Positions 48,094 through 58,762 are shown, numbered from the stretch's first letter. The stretch is 64,000 bases of DNA from Siccibacter turicensis LMG 23730 (GCF_000463155.2 NZ_AWFZ01000017.1:433653-497652); one strand, 5' to 3'. A program made the numbers and translations. The notes: generated from the letters alone by a model not told the origin.

Positions 48094-48237
48094 CCTTCCC
48101 GGACGCGGCACCTGCCGCGTCCAACGCAATATCCGCACTTTTGATGCGCCTTTATCTTTATCGTCACGCCTATAATGTGCCGCCCGGATAACACGCCAGG
48201 GCGTCCCCGTGTAAACCACATTCATCGGATGAATAAA

Positions 48238-48978
48238 ATGAAGATGCATTTCGCGAAAAGCGCGATCCTGATTGCAGGTCTGATGCCTGCCCTGGTCTTT
48301 GCCGCTCACTGGAGCTACGAAGGGGCTGAATCCCCTGAGCACTGGGGCGAGCTGAACAGTGAATACAAAGAGTGTCAGTTCGGTAAGAATCAGTCTCCTG
48401 TCGATATCGACAAAGCCCTGAAAGCCTCCCTCGCGCCGCTGGCGGTTCACTACACCGAAGGCCCGGCTGCGCTGCTCAACAATGGCCACACCATTCAGGC
48501 GAGCTTTACGCACAACGACGCCAATACCATCATGCTGGATGGCACCGCCTGGACGTTACAGCAGTTCCACTTTCATGCCCCCAGCGAGAACACCGTCCAC
48601 GGCAAGCACTACGCCATGGAGATGCATCTGGTGCACAAAGCGGTGGATGGCGATACCGCGGTGGTCGCGGTGATGTTTGAAACCGGCGCGCAGAATGCCG
48701 CGCTGGCGGATCTGTGGAGCAAAATCCCTAACGGCGTTGATAAAAGCGAGACGCTGACGCGTACGATCGACCTCAACGCGCTGCTGCCGACGGATAAAAC
48801 CTTCTGGCGCTTCAGCGGCTCCCTCACCACGCCGCCCTGCTCAGAGGGCGTTACCTGGCTGGTCATGAAACACCCGCTGACGCTCTCTCAGGCGCAGCTG
48901 GACAAGTTTAAGGCCGTGATGCATCACGATAACAACCGTCCGGTGCAGCCGTTACACGGCCGCGTTGTGGTCGAATAA
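48238..48978 (+). CDS. cah: Periplasmic alpha-class carbonic anhydrase
   Basis: Interconverts CO2 and bicarbonate in the periplasm. 246 residues. Signal peptide about 1-22 (cut near VFA/AHW), then the alpha-CA fold: NQSPVDI near 51-57, zinc ligands His111, His113 (QFHFH) and His130 (EMHLVH), and SLTTPPCSEGV with a cysteine for the usual disulfide. I chose the ATG at 48238 (MKMHFAKS) because a GGAT-type site precedes it; ATGs at 48229 and 48244 are alternatives. It lies between prmA and dusB; from memory E. coli K-12 has no alpha-type enzyme, while Klebsiella and Enterobacter do. Confidence 0.93.
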   Translation: MKMHFAKSAILIAGLMPALVFAAHWSYEGAESPEHWGELNSEYKECQFGKNQSPVDIDKALKASLAPLAVHYTEGPAALLNNGHTIQASFTHNDANTIMLDGTAWTLQQFHFHAPSENTVHGKHYAMEMHLVHKAVDGDTAVVAVMFETGAQNAALADLWSKIPNGVDKSETLTRTIDLNALLPTDKTFWRFSGSLTTPPCSEGVTWLVMKHPLTLSQAQLDKFKAVMHHDNNRPVQPLHGRVVVE

Positions 48979-49007
48979 TCCGGCGCATTTTTTCGCGAAG
49001 TCATCGG

Positions 49008-49033
49008 GCGGATTCGCAGAATCCGCTCGTTTT
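49008..49033 (+). terminator. Hairpin after cah
   Basis: GCGGATT / AATCCGC with a 5-base loop, followed by TCGTTTT, 30 bases after the cah stop. Moderate T-run. Confidence 0.5.
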
Positions 49034-49229
49034 GCGCTAAAAATCAACAAAATATATCCTCAATGTGACCCTCTTGAGGCAGTAAATACAAGATCCGCGA
49101 GGAAATTATGGCTGGACAGAGATTAGGCGTTCATCCATAACCCCATGATATGTATCGCTAATTAACATTTGAATTTCTACAGGCAGACACGTCAATGATC
49201 TGCAACAGTGGATTGTTCAAAGTTTGGCC

Positions 49230-49266
49230 TTTCATCTCGCGTAAAAAATGCGTAATATACGCCGCC
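49230..49266 (+). promoter_or_regulatory. dusB-fis promoter
   Basis: TTTCAT at 49230-49235 and TAATAT at 49253-49258 separated by 17 bases, then a GC-rich ACGCCGCC discriminator at the start site. This matches the growth-rate- and stringently controlled E. coli fis promoter as I recall it, including the short leader to the dusB ATG. Confidence 0.85.
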
Positions 49267-49297
49267 TTGCAGGCACAGTATGGTCATTTCTTAACTC

Positions 49298-50263
49298 ATG
49301 CGCATTGGACACCACCAGCTTAGAAACCGCCTGATTGCAGCACCGATGGCTGGCATTACCGACAGACCGTTTCGGACGCTGTGCTATGAGATGGGTGCTG
49401 GGCTGACCGTATCCGAGATGATGTCCTCTAACCCGGAAGTGTGGGCGAGCGACAAATCCCGACTGCGGATGGTACATGTCGATGAGCCAGGTATTCGTAC
49501 CGTGCAGATTGCCGGTTGTGTACCTGAAGAGATGGCGGCAGCCGCACGTATTAACGTGGAAAACGGCGCCCAGATTATTGATATCAATATGGGGTGCCCG
49601 GCCAAGAAGGTGAATCGCAAGCTGGCAGGTTCGGCGTTACTGCAACATCCGGCGTTGGTGAAAACCATCCTGACCGCGGTCGTTAATGCAGTAGACGTAC
49701 CTGTTACCCTTAAGATTCGTACCGGCTGGGATACCGCCAATCGTAACTGCGTAGAGATTGCACGACTGGCTGAAGAGAGTGGTATTCAGGCGCTGACAAT
49801 ACATGGCCGCACCCGTGCCTGTTTGTTTCAGGGTGACGCGGAATACGATTCGATTCGAGCAGTTAAGCAGACAGTTTCCATTCCGATTATTGCGAATGGC
49901 GACATTACTGACCCGCTTAAAGCCAGAGCCGTACTGGACTATACAGGGGCAGATGCTCTGATGATAGGACGTGCAGCTCAGGGAAGACCCTGGATCTTTC
50001 GGGAAATCCAGCATTATCTGGACACTGGAGAGCTGCTGCCTCCCCTGCCTCTGGCAGAGGTGAAGCGCTTGCTTTGTGCGCACATTCGGGAACTGCATGA
50101 CTTTTACGGTCAGGCGAAAGGGTACCGAATTGCGCGGAAACACGTTTCCTGGTACTTGCAGGAACACGCTCCGGATGACCAGTTTCGGCGCACATTCAAC
50201 GCCATTGAAGACGCCAGCGAACAGCTGGAGGCGTTGGAGGCATACTTCGAAAATTTTGCGTAA
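49298..50263 (+). CDS. dusB: tRNA-dihydrouridine synthase B
   Basis: FMN enzyme that reduces uridine 17 in tRNA. 321 residues: TIM barrel with N-terminal [12 protein letters not shown] at 15-26 and the catalytic Cys100 (INMGCPAKK), then a helical RNA-binding domain (about 245-321). First gene of dusB-fis; long known as yhdG. The start sits about 35 bases after the predicted transcript start. Confidence 0.97.
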   Translation: MRIGHHQLRNRLIAAPMAGITDRPFRTLCYEMGAGLTVSEMMSSNPEVWASDKSRLRMVHVDEPGIRTVQIAGCVPEEMAAAARINVENGAQIIDINMGCPAKKVNRKLAGSALLQHPALVKTILTAVVNAVDVPVTLKIRTGWDTANRNCVEIARLAEESGIQALTIHGRTRACLFQGDAEYDSIRAVKQTVSIPIIANGDITDPLKARAVLDYTGADALMIGRAAQGRPWIFREIQHYLDTGELLPPLPLAEVKRLLCAHIRELHDFYGQAKGYRIARKHVSWYLQEHAPDDQFRRTFNAIEDASEQLEALEAYFENFA

Positions 50264-50288
50264 ACAGAAATAAAGAGCTGACAGAACT

Positions 50289-50585
50289 ATGTTCGAACAA
50301 CGCGTAAATTCTGACGTACTGACCGTTTCTACCGTTAACTCTCAGGACCAGGTGACTCAAAAGCCCCTGCGTGACTCGGTTAAACAGGCACTGAAGAACT
50401 ATTTTGCTCAACTGAATGGTCAGGATGTGAATGACCTGTATGAGCTGGTACTGGCTGAAGTAGAACAGCCCCTGTTGGACATGGTGATGCAATACACCCG
50501 CGGTAACCAGACCCGTGCTGCACTGATGATGGGTATCAACCGTGGCACGCTTCGTAAGAAGCTGAAAAAATACGGCATGAACTGA
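50289..50585 (+). CDS. fis: Nucleoid-associated protein Fis
   Basis: 98-residue DNA-bending protein that shapes the nucleoid and activates rRNA promoters in fast growth. N-terminal beta-hairpin arm (about 11-26) and C-terminal helix-turn-helix ([16 protein letters not shown], about 76-91). The protein appears identical to E. coli Fis as I recall it. Cotranscribed with dusB; a terminator follows. Confidence 0.99.
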
Positions 50586-50602
50586 TTTTTAGTTCCGACC
50601 TT

Positions 50603-50634
50603 AAAAAGCGCTTAATCACTTAAGCGCTTTTTTG
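50603..50634 (+). terminator. Terminator of dusB-fis
   Basis: AAAAGCGCTTA / TAAGCGCTTTT with a 6-base loop, then more T, 18 bases after the fis stop. Confidence 0.9.
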
Positions 50635-50807
50635 TTTTTCGCCTTCCGTACTCTCTCTTTTTTCCCGTCTTTCCCACCAGAATCCCCTCTTTTTACCGGG
50701 TTTTAAAGTCCTTTGCCGCTACCAGAGAGAGTGATAATGTCTCTGCCCCTTGACCAGACTATGCTTTGGTATGGCGAGATAAACCTCCTTTATGAGTCGA
50801 CGGCACT

Positions 50808-52901
50808 ATGATGGTGAGCCATTACAACCAGCTTCTCGTAGTTATATCGTTTATTGTTGCCATCCTGGCGGCCTGGACCGCGCTCAATATGGCAGGACGC
50901 ATCTCCACCAGCAGCGGCAAAGCAGCGCGCATCTGGCTGGCTGGCGGAAGCGTCGCAATGGGCATTGGCATCTGGGCGATGCACTTCATCGGCATGCTGG
51001 CGATGGAGATGCCCTTTATGCTGAGCTACGACCTGCCGATCACCGGGTTGTCGATGCTGATCGCGCTGGGCTCCTCGCTGTTCGCACTGTGGCTGGTGAG
51101 CGGCACGGCGCTGACGCATGCCACGCTGCTGGCGGGCGGCGGCGTGATGGGCGCGGGCATCGCGGCGATGCACTACACCGGGATGGCCGCCATCCAGGTT
51201 AACCCTGGCATCGTCTGGAACCCCTTCTGGGTCATTCTCTCGGTTATTATTGCCTTTATTGCCTCCGTGGCAGCGCTCTGGCTGACGTTTCGCCTGCGCC
51301 TGAGTACGTCAGGCAATGCGACACTGCTCCGGCTTGGCGCGGCAACCATCATGGGGATCGCAGTAGCCGGTATGCACTACACCGGGATGCTGGCCGCGCA
51401 TTTCCCTCACGGCAGCCACGCCACGGAAAGCGGGGTCAACAGCAACTGGCTGGCGCTTCTGGTGACGGTAGTGACGCTCTCGATTCTCGGCATCACCCTG
51501 CTGGTTTCGCTGTTCGATGCCCGGCTTCAGATGCGTACCTCGCTGCTGGCTTCTTCCCTTGCCGAAGCGAACCGCGAGCTGGCACAGCTGGCCCTTCACG
51601 ACACCCTGACCCGCCTGCCAAACCGAGTGCTATTAGAAGACAGGCTGGCGCAGGCCATCAGCAAAGCGCAGCTGGAAAACAGCGGCTTTGCGCTGATGTA
51701 TATGGATCTCGACGGATTTAAAGCGGTAAACGACGCCTGGGGACACGATACCGGCGACAGGCTATTAATGGCCGTGACCGAGCGGCTGGTGCAGCCCCTC
51801 AAAGGTCAGTACACCCTGGCGCGTATCGGCGGGGATGAATTCGTGCTGCTGGTGGAAACCCCTGCCCCGGATGACGCCGCCTCGCTCGCCAGCCAGCTGG
51901 TGCGCGCTATCGATGAACCTTTCCGCGTGTCGCCCTATGAAGTGGTGGTGACGCTCAGCATCGGTATTGCACTCTATCCACACGATGGGCAGAGCTCCCG
52001 CGAACTGCTGTTTAACGCTGATGCAGCGATGTATCACACTAAGCACAACGGGCGTAACGGCTATCACTTCTTCCAGCCGTCGATGAATGCCCTGGCCCAG
52101 ACCCAGCTGCAGCTAATGAACGATCTCTGGCTGGCCGAATCCCGTCATGAGCTTCGCCTGCTCTATCAGCCGAAGTTCCAGGCGCCCGCCGGGCCGGCCA
52201 TCGGGTTTGAGGCGCTGCTGCGCTGGGAGCACCCGCAGCGCGGGCTGCTGGCGCCCGATGCCTTTTTGCCGCTGGCGGAGAAAACCGGGGTTATTATTTC
52301 TATCGGCCTGTGGGTGTTGAATGAAGCCTGTCGCCAGCTTAGCGAGTGGCGCGCGGCCGGGTACACCAACTGGACGATGGCGGTGAACCTCTCTGCGATG
52401 CAGTTTGAGCAGCCTTCCCTGATAGACGACGTGATGTCCTGCCTGACACGGCACAATATCCCGCCGGAGATGCTGATTCTGGAGGTCACAGAAACCACGG
52501 CGATGAGCGACCCGGATGAAAGCGTCCGGCTGCTGACCGAGCTGACCCGCCTTGGGGTGAAGGCCTCAATTGACGACTTCGGGACCGGCTATTCCAGTCT
52601 GCTCTACCTTAAGCGGCTGCCGGCCAGCGAACTGAAAATCGACCGGGCGTTTGTCAACGAACTGCGCGCCGAAGGGGAAGACGCGACGATCGTGTCGGCG
52701 ATTATTGCGCTGGCGAAAACGCTCAATCTGCGCGTGGTCGCAGAAGGCGTAGAGACCGTCGAACAGCAGGCGTTTCTGACGGAGCTGGGATGTAACACGC
52801 TACAGGGCTATTTACTGGGCAAGCCGCTCGACCCACAGTCGATTTCCCATATGGTAAAACATACGCCAGAGCATTTTACGCGGCGCGAAGTGGAAAAATA
52901 A
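50808..52901 (+). CDS. MHYT-GGDEF-EAL membrane protein, c-di-GMP turnover
   Basis: 697 residues. An N-terminal seven-span MHYT sensor carries three motifs, MHFIG (58-62), MHYTG (121-125) and MHYTG (189-193), thought from family work to bind a metal and sense gas. A GGDEF domain follows (about 260-420) with an intact RIGGDEF at 339-345; no RxxD inhibitory site lies at the usual place. The EAL domain (about 440-685) has intact EALLRWEH (468-475) and DDFGTGYSS, so phosphodiesterase activity is plausible as well. A second ATG at 50811 is an equal start candidate; the ribosome site is weak. It lies between fis and acrS; E. coli K-12 (from memory) has yhdJ/yhdU here. It ends 5 bases from the converging acrS. 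Confidence 0.92.
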   Translation: MMVSHYNQLLVVISFIVAILAAWTALNMAGRISTSSGKAARIWLAGGSVAMGIGIWAMHFIGMLAMEMPFMLSYDLPITGLSMLIALGSSLFALWLVSGTALTHATLLAGGGVMGAGIAAMHYTGMAAIQVNPGIVWNPFWVILSVIIAFIASVAALWLTFRLRLSTSGNATLLRLGAATIMGIAVAGMHYTGMLAAHFPHGSHATESGVNSNWLALLVTVVTLSILGITLLVSLFDARLQMRTSLLASSLAEANRELAQLALHDTLTRLPNRVLLEDRLAQAISKAQLENSGFALMYMDLDGFKAVNDAWGHDTGDRLLMAVTERLVQPLKGQYTLARIGGDEFVLLVETPAPDDAASLASQLVRAIDEPFRVSPYEVVVTLSIGIALYPHDGQSSRELLFNADAAMYHTKHNGRNGYHFFQPSMNALAQTQLQLMNDLWLAESRHELRLLYQPKFQAPAGPAIGFEALLRWEHPQRGLLAPDAFLPLAEKTGVIISIGLWVLNEACRQLSEWRAAGYTNWTMAVNLSAMQFEQPSLIDDVMSCLTRHNIPPEMLILEVTETTAMSDPDESVRLLTELTRLGVKASIDDFGTGYSSLLYLKRLPASELKIDRAFVNELRAEGEDATIVSAIIALAKTLNLRVVAEGVETVEQQAFLTELGCNTLQGYLLGKPLDPQSISHMVKHTPEHFTRREVEK

Positions 52902-52906
52902 CGGCA

Positions 52907-53545
52907 TTATTCATGCGCGGCGGCAACGGGACGCGTTACGGTAAACATCTGCCATAAATTATCCACCAGCGTGGGGGCCTGAGCGGCAAGATCAAACCGC
53001 TCAGGATGCATCAGCCAGTTACGGATAATACCGCTCAACGCGCCGCGCAATATAATTATCAGCACAGATATATCAGTCTGCGCTGATATATCACCATGCT
53101 GAATACATCTTCGCAGCCAGTAGGCCAGCGCCTCATCGTCCATACCGAGCATCGCCTGCATTTCAACGGTATCAAGCACCCCGTTGGTACACTCATATTT
53201 GCAGCACAATATTTCCATCAGCGAGCGGTGATACGGGTCAAGTGAAATTAAACGCAGAGCGGTAATAAACACGTCGCGCAGATAACGCAGCGGCTCCTTT
53301 TTAATCGCACGCGGAATGCGCTGCTGAATAATCTGCTGTAGCGCCGACTGCTGTTTCCAGATCTCCTCGAAGATCTGCTCTTTGCTGTCGAAGTGCCAGT
53401 AGAGCGCGCCACGCGTGACGTGTGCGGCCTCGGCGATATCGCCCAGCGTCGTTTTCGCCACCCCGTGGGCGGCAAACTGGGCAATGGCGGCATCAATAAG
53501 CTGCTGCCGCGTTTTTAAGGCATCTGATTTCTTTTTACGAGCCAT
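52907..53545 (-). CDS. acrS: TetR-family repressor AcrS (EnvR)
   Basis: 212-residue TetR-type repressor. N-terminal helix-turn-helix (about 12-58, KTTLGDIAEAAHVTRGALYWHF) and a helical ligand domain. Divergent from acrEF over 386 bases. In E. coli AcrS represses acrAB rather than being a simple local repressor, so its target here should not be assumed. Slightly shorter than E. coli (220). Confidence 0.93.
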   Translation of the reverse strand: MARKKKSDALKTRQQLIDAAIAQFAAHGVAKTTLGDIAEAAHVTRGALYWHFDSKEQIFEEIWKQQSALQQIIQQRIPRAIKKEPLRYLRDVFITALRLISLDPYHRSLMEILCCKYECTNGVLDTVEMQAMLGMDDEALAYWLRRCIQHGDISAQTDISVLIIILRGALSGIIRNWLMHPERFDLAAQAPTLVDNLWQMFTVTRPVAAAHE

Positions 53546-53931
53546 AAATAACCGCGCCTGTCAGTAAGTAGGCCGTGATAACGGCAAGGAGGTGATATTC
53601 CCTCATCATGCCAGTCCAGCGACAGGCGCTCACTGAATTTTTGGTAACAGAATTAATGAATATTGCTGATGAATATAAAAATGAAATTAATATTAAGAAG
53701 ACATATGTTTCGCATGTCTGATATATATGAATTTGTAACCATATCTCAGAGATAAAAATATTTTACACTAAAGTCAGTCTGAAAATTGCCGTTCACCCTG
53801 TTCAAATAATGCAAAAAAAGCGATCCGGCTTACATCAACCGAATAATATTTGTAGGATAGCGCACTGAATTAATCCTCACGTAATTTCAGCCTCCGGAAA
53901 GTTTCGTGTTTACTGTATTTAAGGAACGGCA
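53546..53931. other. AT-rich divergent acrS/acrE control region
   Basis: 386 bases, strongly AT-rich from about 53630 to 53880. It holds both promoters and an inverted repeat (53699-53719, listed separately). In E. coli acrEF is silenced by H-NS, and this composition would suit that; here it is inference. Confidence 0.6.
53699..53719. promoter_or_regulatory. Candidate TetR-type operator
   Basis: AGACAT and ATGTCT as inverted arms across 9 bases, with partial symmetry extending inward (ATATG / CGCAT). The size and position between acrS and acrE fit a repressor site. No family consensus for AcrS is known to me, so this is a candidate only. Confidence 0.4.
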
Positions 53932-55086
53932 ATGACAAAGCAAGTTCGGGCATTCTCGTGCCCTCTCCTTGTGTGCATTCTCACAGCGCTACTGTCAGGA
54001 TGTAACGATGACGGCGATAAAAATAGTCAACCATCGCTACCTCAGGTAACGGTACATGCCGTTGTTGAAACCCCGCTGCCCATCACGACAGAACTGCCTG
54101 GGCGCACGGTGGCGTACCGCATTGCCGAGGTGCGCCCCCAGGTCAGCGGCGTCATCCTTAAGCGTAACTTTGTGGAAGGCAGCGAGATCGAGGCCGGCAG
54201 TTCGCTCTATCAAATCGATCCGGCGACGTATCAGGCCGATGTCGAAAGCGCGAAGGGAAACCTGGCGAAGGCCGAAGCCAGCGCCACGATTGCCCACCTG
54301 ACGCTGAAACGCTACGCGGCCCTTCAGGGCACGAATTACGTCAGCAAACAGGATTATGACCAGGCCGCGGCCAACGCCCGTCAGGCCGATGCCTCGGTGC
54401 TTGCCGCGCGTGCTGCGCTGGATGCGGCGCGGATCAACCTGGCCTACACCAAAGTGATCTCCCCCATCAGTGGCCGTATTGGTAAATCCAGCGTGACGGA
54501 AGGCGCGCTGGTCCAGCAGGGCCAGAGCGCCCCGCTGGCGACGGTACAGCAGCTCGACCCTATCTATGTGGACGTCACCCAATCGAGCAACGACTACCTG
54601 CGGCTTAAGGCCCAGTTCCAGCAAGGTTCGCTTCAGCGCAGCGGGGAGAAAAGCCGCGTCACGCTGGTGATGGACGACGGTAAGACCGCCTCCGGACAGG
54701 GCACGCTGGAATTCTCCGACGTGACGGTGGATGAAAGCACCGGGTCCATCACCCTGCGCGCTATTTTCCCGAATCCCGATCATACCTTGCTGCCGGGCAT
54801 GTTTGTGCGCGCGCGCATTGAGAACGGCATTCAGCCGAACGCCATTCTGGTGCCACAGCAGGGCGTCACCCGTACGCCGCGCGGTGAAGCGGTGGTGATG
54901 CTGATCAACGCACAGGATGTAGTGGAGTCGCGGGTGGTGGTGGCCAGCGAGGCAGTCGGTAACGACTGGCTGGTCACCGCCGGGCTGAAACCAGGGGATC
55001 GCGTGGTGACCAGCGGCCTGCAAAAGATCCGGGCCGGGGTAAAAGTGCACGCCACCCTCGATACCGCGCCGCAACCGGCGCAATAA
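53932..55086 (+). CDS. acrE: RND efflux periplasmic adaptor AcrE
   Basis: Membrane fusion protein of the AcrEF-TolC multidrug pump. 384 residues. Lipoprotein signal with lipobox LLSGC (Cys24), then lipoyl domain, alpha-hairpin (about 95-170) and beta-barrel domains. AAGGAA precedes the ATG. acrF follows after 13 bases. Family members AcrA and AcrE are close; the acrS-acrE-acrF-yhdV context decides for AcrE. Confidence 0.94.
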   Translation: MTKQVRAFSCPLLVCILTALLSGCNDDGDKNSQPSLPQVTVHAVVETPLPITTELPGRTVAYRIAEVRPQVSGVILKRNFVEGSEIEAGSSLYQIDPATYQADVESAKGNLAKAEASATIAHLTLKRYAALQGTNYVSKQDYDQAAANARQADASVLAARAALDAARINLAYTKVISPISGRIGKSSVTEGALVQQGQSAPLATVQQLDPIYVDVTQSSNDYLRLKAQFQQGSLQRSGEKSRVTLVMDDGKTASGQGTLEFSDVTVDESTGSITLRAIFPNPDHTLLPGMFVRARIENGIQPNAILVPQQGVTRTPRGEAVVMLINAQDVVESRVVVASEAVGNDWLVTAGLKPGDRVVTSGLQKIRAGVKVHATLDTAPQPAQ

Positions 55087-55099
55087 GGAGCCGTGCCCC

Positions 55100-58000
55100 A
55101 TGTCTAACTTCTTCATTGAGCGCCCGATATTTGCCTGGGTGCTGGCTATTGTGCTGATGATTGCCGGGTCGCTCTCCATCATGCATCTGCCGGTGGCGCA
55201 GTACCCGACTATCGCCCCACCGGCGGTGGCTGTCTCGGCAACCTATCCGGGTGCCGATGCGCAGACGGTGCAGGACACCGTAACCCAGGTTATCGAGCAG
55301 AATATGAACGGTATCGATCACCTGATGTACATGTCCTCCACCAGCGACTCGGCGGGTGGTGTCACCATTACACTGACCTTCGAATCCGGTACCGACCCGG
55401 ATATCGCGCAGGTGCAGGTGCAGAACAAACTGCAGCTGGCCATGCCGCTGCTGCCGCAGGAAGTGCAGCAGCAGGGGATCAGCGTCGAGAAAGCCAGCAG
55501 TAGCTTTCTGCTGGTGGCGGGTTTTTTATCAGATAACCCCCAGCTCACCCAGGAGGATATCTCCGACTACGTCTCGTCAAACGTGAAGGACGCCATTGGC
55601 CGTACCGCAGGCGTCGGCGATGTGCAGCTGTTTGGCGCGCAGTTTGCGATGCGCATCTGGCTGAATCAGCATGCGATGAACAAGTATCAGCTGACCACGG
55701 CTGATGTCATCAACCAGATCAAAACCCAGAACAACCAGATTGCCGCCGGGCAGCTTGGCGGCACGCCGTCGGTGCCAGGCCAGCAGCTGAATGCCTCCAT
55801 TATTGCCCAGACGCGCCTGACGTCGCCGGAAGCGTTCGGCCGCATCACCATCCGGGTCAACCAGGATGGGTCCGTGGTGCACCTTAGCGACATCGCCCGC
55901 ATTGAGCTGGGCGGTGAGAACTACAACATGGTGACCAAAATCAACGGCCAGGCGGCGACGGGCCTCGGGATTAAGCTCGCTACCGGTGCCAACGCGCTGG
56001 ATACCGCTGCGGCGATCAAAACCCGGCTGGCTGAGCTGCAAGCCTTCTTTCCCCAGGGAATGCGGGTGGTATATCCCTACGACACCACGCCGTTCGTTAA
56101 GATCTCCATTCACGAAGTGGTTAAGACCCTGGTTGAAGCGGTCATTCTCGTCTTCCTGGTGATGTATCTGTTCCTGCAAAACATCCGGGCGACGTTAATT
56201 CCCACTATCGCAGTGCCGGTGGTGCTGGCGGGTACCTTTGCCATTCTCAGCGCGCTCGGTTATTCGATAAATACCCTGACGATGTTTGGTATGGTGCTGG
56301 CCATCGGGCTGCTGGTGGACGATGCCATCGTGGTGGTGGAAAACGTCGAACGCGTGATGCAGGAGGAACATCTGCCGCCCAAAGAGGCGACCCGCAAATC
56401 CATGGCGCAGATCCAGGGCGCGCTGGTCGGGATTGCTATGGTGCTGTCGGCGGTGTTTATTCCGATGGCGTTTTTTGGCGGTTCTACCGGGGCTATCTAT
56501 CGCCAGTTCTCCATTACCATTGTCTCCGCGATGGCGCTGTCGGTGCTGGTCGCGCTGATCCTTACCCCGGCGCTGTGCGCGACCCTGCTGAAACCCGGCG
56601 GACACGATAAAAAAGCCCGCTTTTTCGTTTGGTTTGATAAAAAATTCGATGCCAGCGTTAACCACTACACGCAGAGCGTTGGCGGTATTCTGCGTGCGAC
56701 CGGGCGCTATCTTTTACTCTACGTGCTTATCGTCATCGGCATGGCCATCCTCTTCGTACGCCTGCCCAGCGCCTTCTTGCCAGAGGAGGACCAGGGGGTG
56801 TTCATGACGATGGTGCAGCTTCCCGCCGGCGCGACGCAGACCCGCACGCAAAACGTGCTCGACCGCATCACGCACTACTATCTGAATGATGAAAAAGCCA
56901 ACGTCGAGACGGTCTTTACCGTGAACGGCTTCAGCTTCAGCGGCCAGGGGCAGAACTCCGGGCTGGTCTTTATCAGCCTTAAGCCGTGGGAGGAGCGTAA
57001 AGGTGAGGAAAATAGCGTCGGGGGCGTCATTAAACGTGCTACCCGGGCGTTCAGCCAGATCCGCGACGGCCTTATCTTCCCCTTTAACCTGCCGGCGATT
57101 ATCGATCTCGGCACGGCCACCGGCTTCGACTTTGAGCTTATCGACAAGGCGAACCTTGGTCATAACGCCCTGACGCAGGCACGGAACACGCTGCTGGGGA
57201 TGGTAGGCAAGCATTCGGATCTGCTGGTGCGCGTGCGCCCTAACGGCCTTGAAGATACGCCGCAGTACAAACTGGATGTGGATCAGGAGAAAGCCCAGGC
57301 GCTGGGCGTTTCGCTGGCGGATATCAACCAGGCCATCTCCACCTCGCTCGGCGGTACCTACGTGAACGACTTTATCGATCACGGCCGCGTGAAGAAAGTC
57401 TACGTGCAGTCTGATGCGCCGTTCCGCATGCTGCCCGCGGATATCAACGCAATCTATGTGCGTAGCGCCAACGGCGAAATGGTGCCGTTCTCGGCTTTCA
57501 GCACCTCACGCTGGGTCTACGGCTCGCCGCGCCTCGAGCGCTACAACGGTTCGCCATCCATGGAAATCCTCGGCGAGGCCGCACCGGGCAAAAGTACCGG
57601 GGAAGCGATGGCGCTGATGGAGTCGCTGGCGAAATCACTGCCCGCCGGGATTGGCTACGACTGGACCGGGATGTCCTACCAGGAACGCCTCTCCGGCGAT
57701 CAAGCCCCGGCGCTGTATGCCATTTCCCTGATCGTGGTGTTCTTGTGCCTGGCCGCCCTGTATGAAAGCTGGTCGATTCCGTTCTCGGTGATGCTGGTAG
57801 TGCCGCTCGGCGTAGTGGGCGCCCTGCTGGCGGCGTCGCTGCGCGGGCTGAATAACGACGTCTATTTTCAGGTGGGGTTATTGACCACCATCGGGCTGGC
57901 CGCCAAGAACGCCATTCTGATCGTTGAGTTCGCCAAGGACCTGATGGAAAAAGAGGGCAAAGGCATTATTGAAGCGACGCTGGATGCGGTCAGAATGCGT

Positions 58001-58201
58001 TTACGCCCCATCCTCATGACGTCCCTGGCGTTTATTCTCGGCGTTCTGCCGCTGGTACTGAATAACGGTGCCGGGAGCGGCGCCCAGAATGCGGTAGGGA
58101 CAGGCGTGATGGGCGGGATGTTATTTGCCACGTTGCTGGCCATTTTCTTTGTGCCGGTCTTTTTTGTGGTTATTCGGCGGCGCTTTGGCGGCGAACAGTA
58201 A
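55100..58201 (+). CDS. acrF: RND multidrug efflux transporter AcrF
   Basis: Proton-driven inner-membrane pump, 1,033 residues, trimeric with TolC. N-terminal span [20 protein letters not shown], two large periplasmic loops and 12 spans in all. Proton-relay aspartates are in [16 protein letters not shown] (about 400-415), and the TM10 lysine lies in the [16 protein letters not shown] segment. AAGGAG precedes the ATG. Partner of acrE. Confidence 0.96.
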   Translation: MSNFFIERPIFAWVLAIVLMIAGSLSIMHLPVAQYPTIAPPAVAVSATYPGADAQTVQDTVTQVIEQNMNGIDHLMYMSSTSDSAGGVTITLTFESGTDPDIAQVQVQNKLQLAMPLLPQEVQQQGISVEKASSSFLLVAGFLSDNPQLTQEDISDYVSSNVKDAIGRTAGVGDVQLFGAQFAMRIWLNQHAMNKYQLTTADVINQIKTQNNQIAAGQLGGTPSVPGQQLNASIIAQTRLTSPEAFGRITIRVNQDGSVVHLSDIARIELGGENYNMVTKINGQAATGLGIKLATGANALDTAAAIKTRLAELQAFFPQGMRVVYPYDTTPFVKISIHEVVKTLVEAVILVFLVMYLFLQNIRATLIPTIAVPVVLAGTFAILSALGYSINTLTMFGMVLAIGLLVDDAIVVVENVERVMQEEHLPPKEATRKSMAQIQGALVGIAMVLSAVFIPMAFFGGSTGAIYRQFSITIVSAMALSVLVALILTPALCATLLKPGGHDKKARFFVWFDKKFDASVNHYTQSVGGILRATGRYLLLYVLIVIGMAILFVRLPSAFLPEEDQGVFMTMVQLPAGATQTRTQNVLDRITHYYLNDEKANVETVFTVNGFSFSGQGQNSGLVFISLKPWEERKGEENSVGGVIKRATRAFSQIRDGLIFPFNLPAIIDLGTATGFDFELIDKANLGHNALTQARNTLLGMVGKHSDLLVRVRPNGLEDTPQYKLDVDQEKAQALGVSLADINQAISTSLGGTYVNDFIDHGRVKKVYVQSDAPFRMLPADINAIYVRSANGEMVPFSAFSTSRWVYGSPRLERYNGSPSMEILGEAAPGKSTGEAMALMESLAKSLPAGIGYDWTGMSYQERLSGDQAPALYAISLIVVFLCLAALYESWSIPFSVMLVVPLGVVGALLAASLRGLNNDVYFQVGLLTTIGLAAKNAILIVEFAKDLMEKEGKGIIEATLDAVRMRLRPILMTSLAFILGVLPLVLNNGAGSGAQNAVGTGVMGGMLFATLLAIFFVPVFFVVIRRRFGGEQ

Positions 58202-58208
58202 CAAAAAG

Positions 58209-58232
58209 AAGGCGCTGCGGCGCCTTTTTTAC
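58209..58232 (+). terminator. Terminator of acrEF
   Basis: AAGGCGC / GCGCCTT with a 4-base TGCG loop and a run of six T, 7 bases after acrF. Confidence 0.88.
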
Positions 58233-58530
58233 GCATTAAAAGAGAGGAGGCGACATTGAATCCGGGTAAAGAAAGCGTTAACGTAATGGCCCAGCAGATA
58301 ATTCTTGTTTCTCATTTAAACCCCCTGTTTTTCCACCATCTTCATTAAATCTTCACAATTCATCATCTGGCCTTCTTCTTCCTCCATAGTTTTTACAAAT
58401 ATTACGCTTTGCAATCATTGGCATTTTTTCCTCTTACTGCCGACATGGTATTTTAGTCACACAGGTTCCACCTGCGAGTTACCCCTCTGGATGACGTCGG
58501 CGTGGATATTATGTTTATTGAGGTAACGCC
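58233..58530. other. AT-rich gap before yhdV
   Basis: About 300 bases with the yhdV promoter and no strong gene. A 23-codon frame on the minus strand (58316-58387) lacks a ribosome site. A GAGG site precedes yhdV. Confidence 0.5.
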
Positions 58531-58752
58531 ATGAAAAAATTAATTGCTGTCGCACTGCTCTCTACCGTTCTGGCGGGCTGTGCCCATGACTCGCCTTGTG
58601 TACCGGTGTATGACGACCAGGGTCGTCTGGTTCACACCAATACCTGTATGAAAGGCACAACGCAGGATAACTGGGAAACCGCAGGTGCTATCGCCGGCGG
58701 CGCGGCCGCCCTCGCGGGGCTGACGCTGGGCATTATTGCCGTGTCAAAATAA
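58531..58752 (+). CDS. yhdV: Small lipoprotein YhdV
   Basis: 73 residues. Lipobox VLAGC (Cys17), two further cysteines (Cys23, Cys39), and a glycine/alanine-rich hydrophobic C-terminus (about 51-72). Closely matches E. coli YhdV; its function is unknown. A hairpin follows. Confidence 0.9.
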   Translation: MKKLIAVALLSTVLAGCAHDSPCVPVYDDQGRLVHTNTCMKGTTQDNWETAGAIAGGAAALAGLTLGIIAVSK

Positions 58753-58762
58753 TCCCTTCAAG

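Larger units (their letters stand above)
48979..49297. other. Region between cah and dusB-fis
   Basis: 319 bases: a cah hairpin (49008-49033), a possible 10-codon open frame (49108-49140) and the dusB-fis promoter (49230-49266). No larger gene present. Confidence 0.6.

Noticed and set aside
58316-58387. 23-codon acidic frame on the minus strand before yhdV
   Set aside because: No ribosome site and no partner; likely chance in an AT-rich gap.
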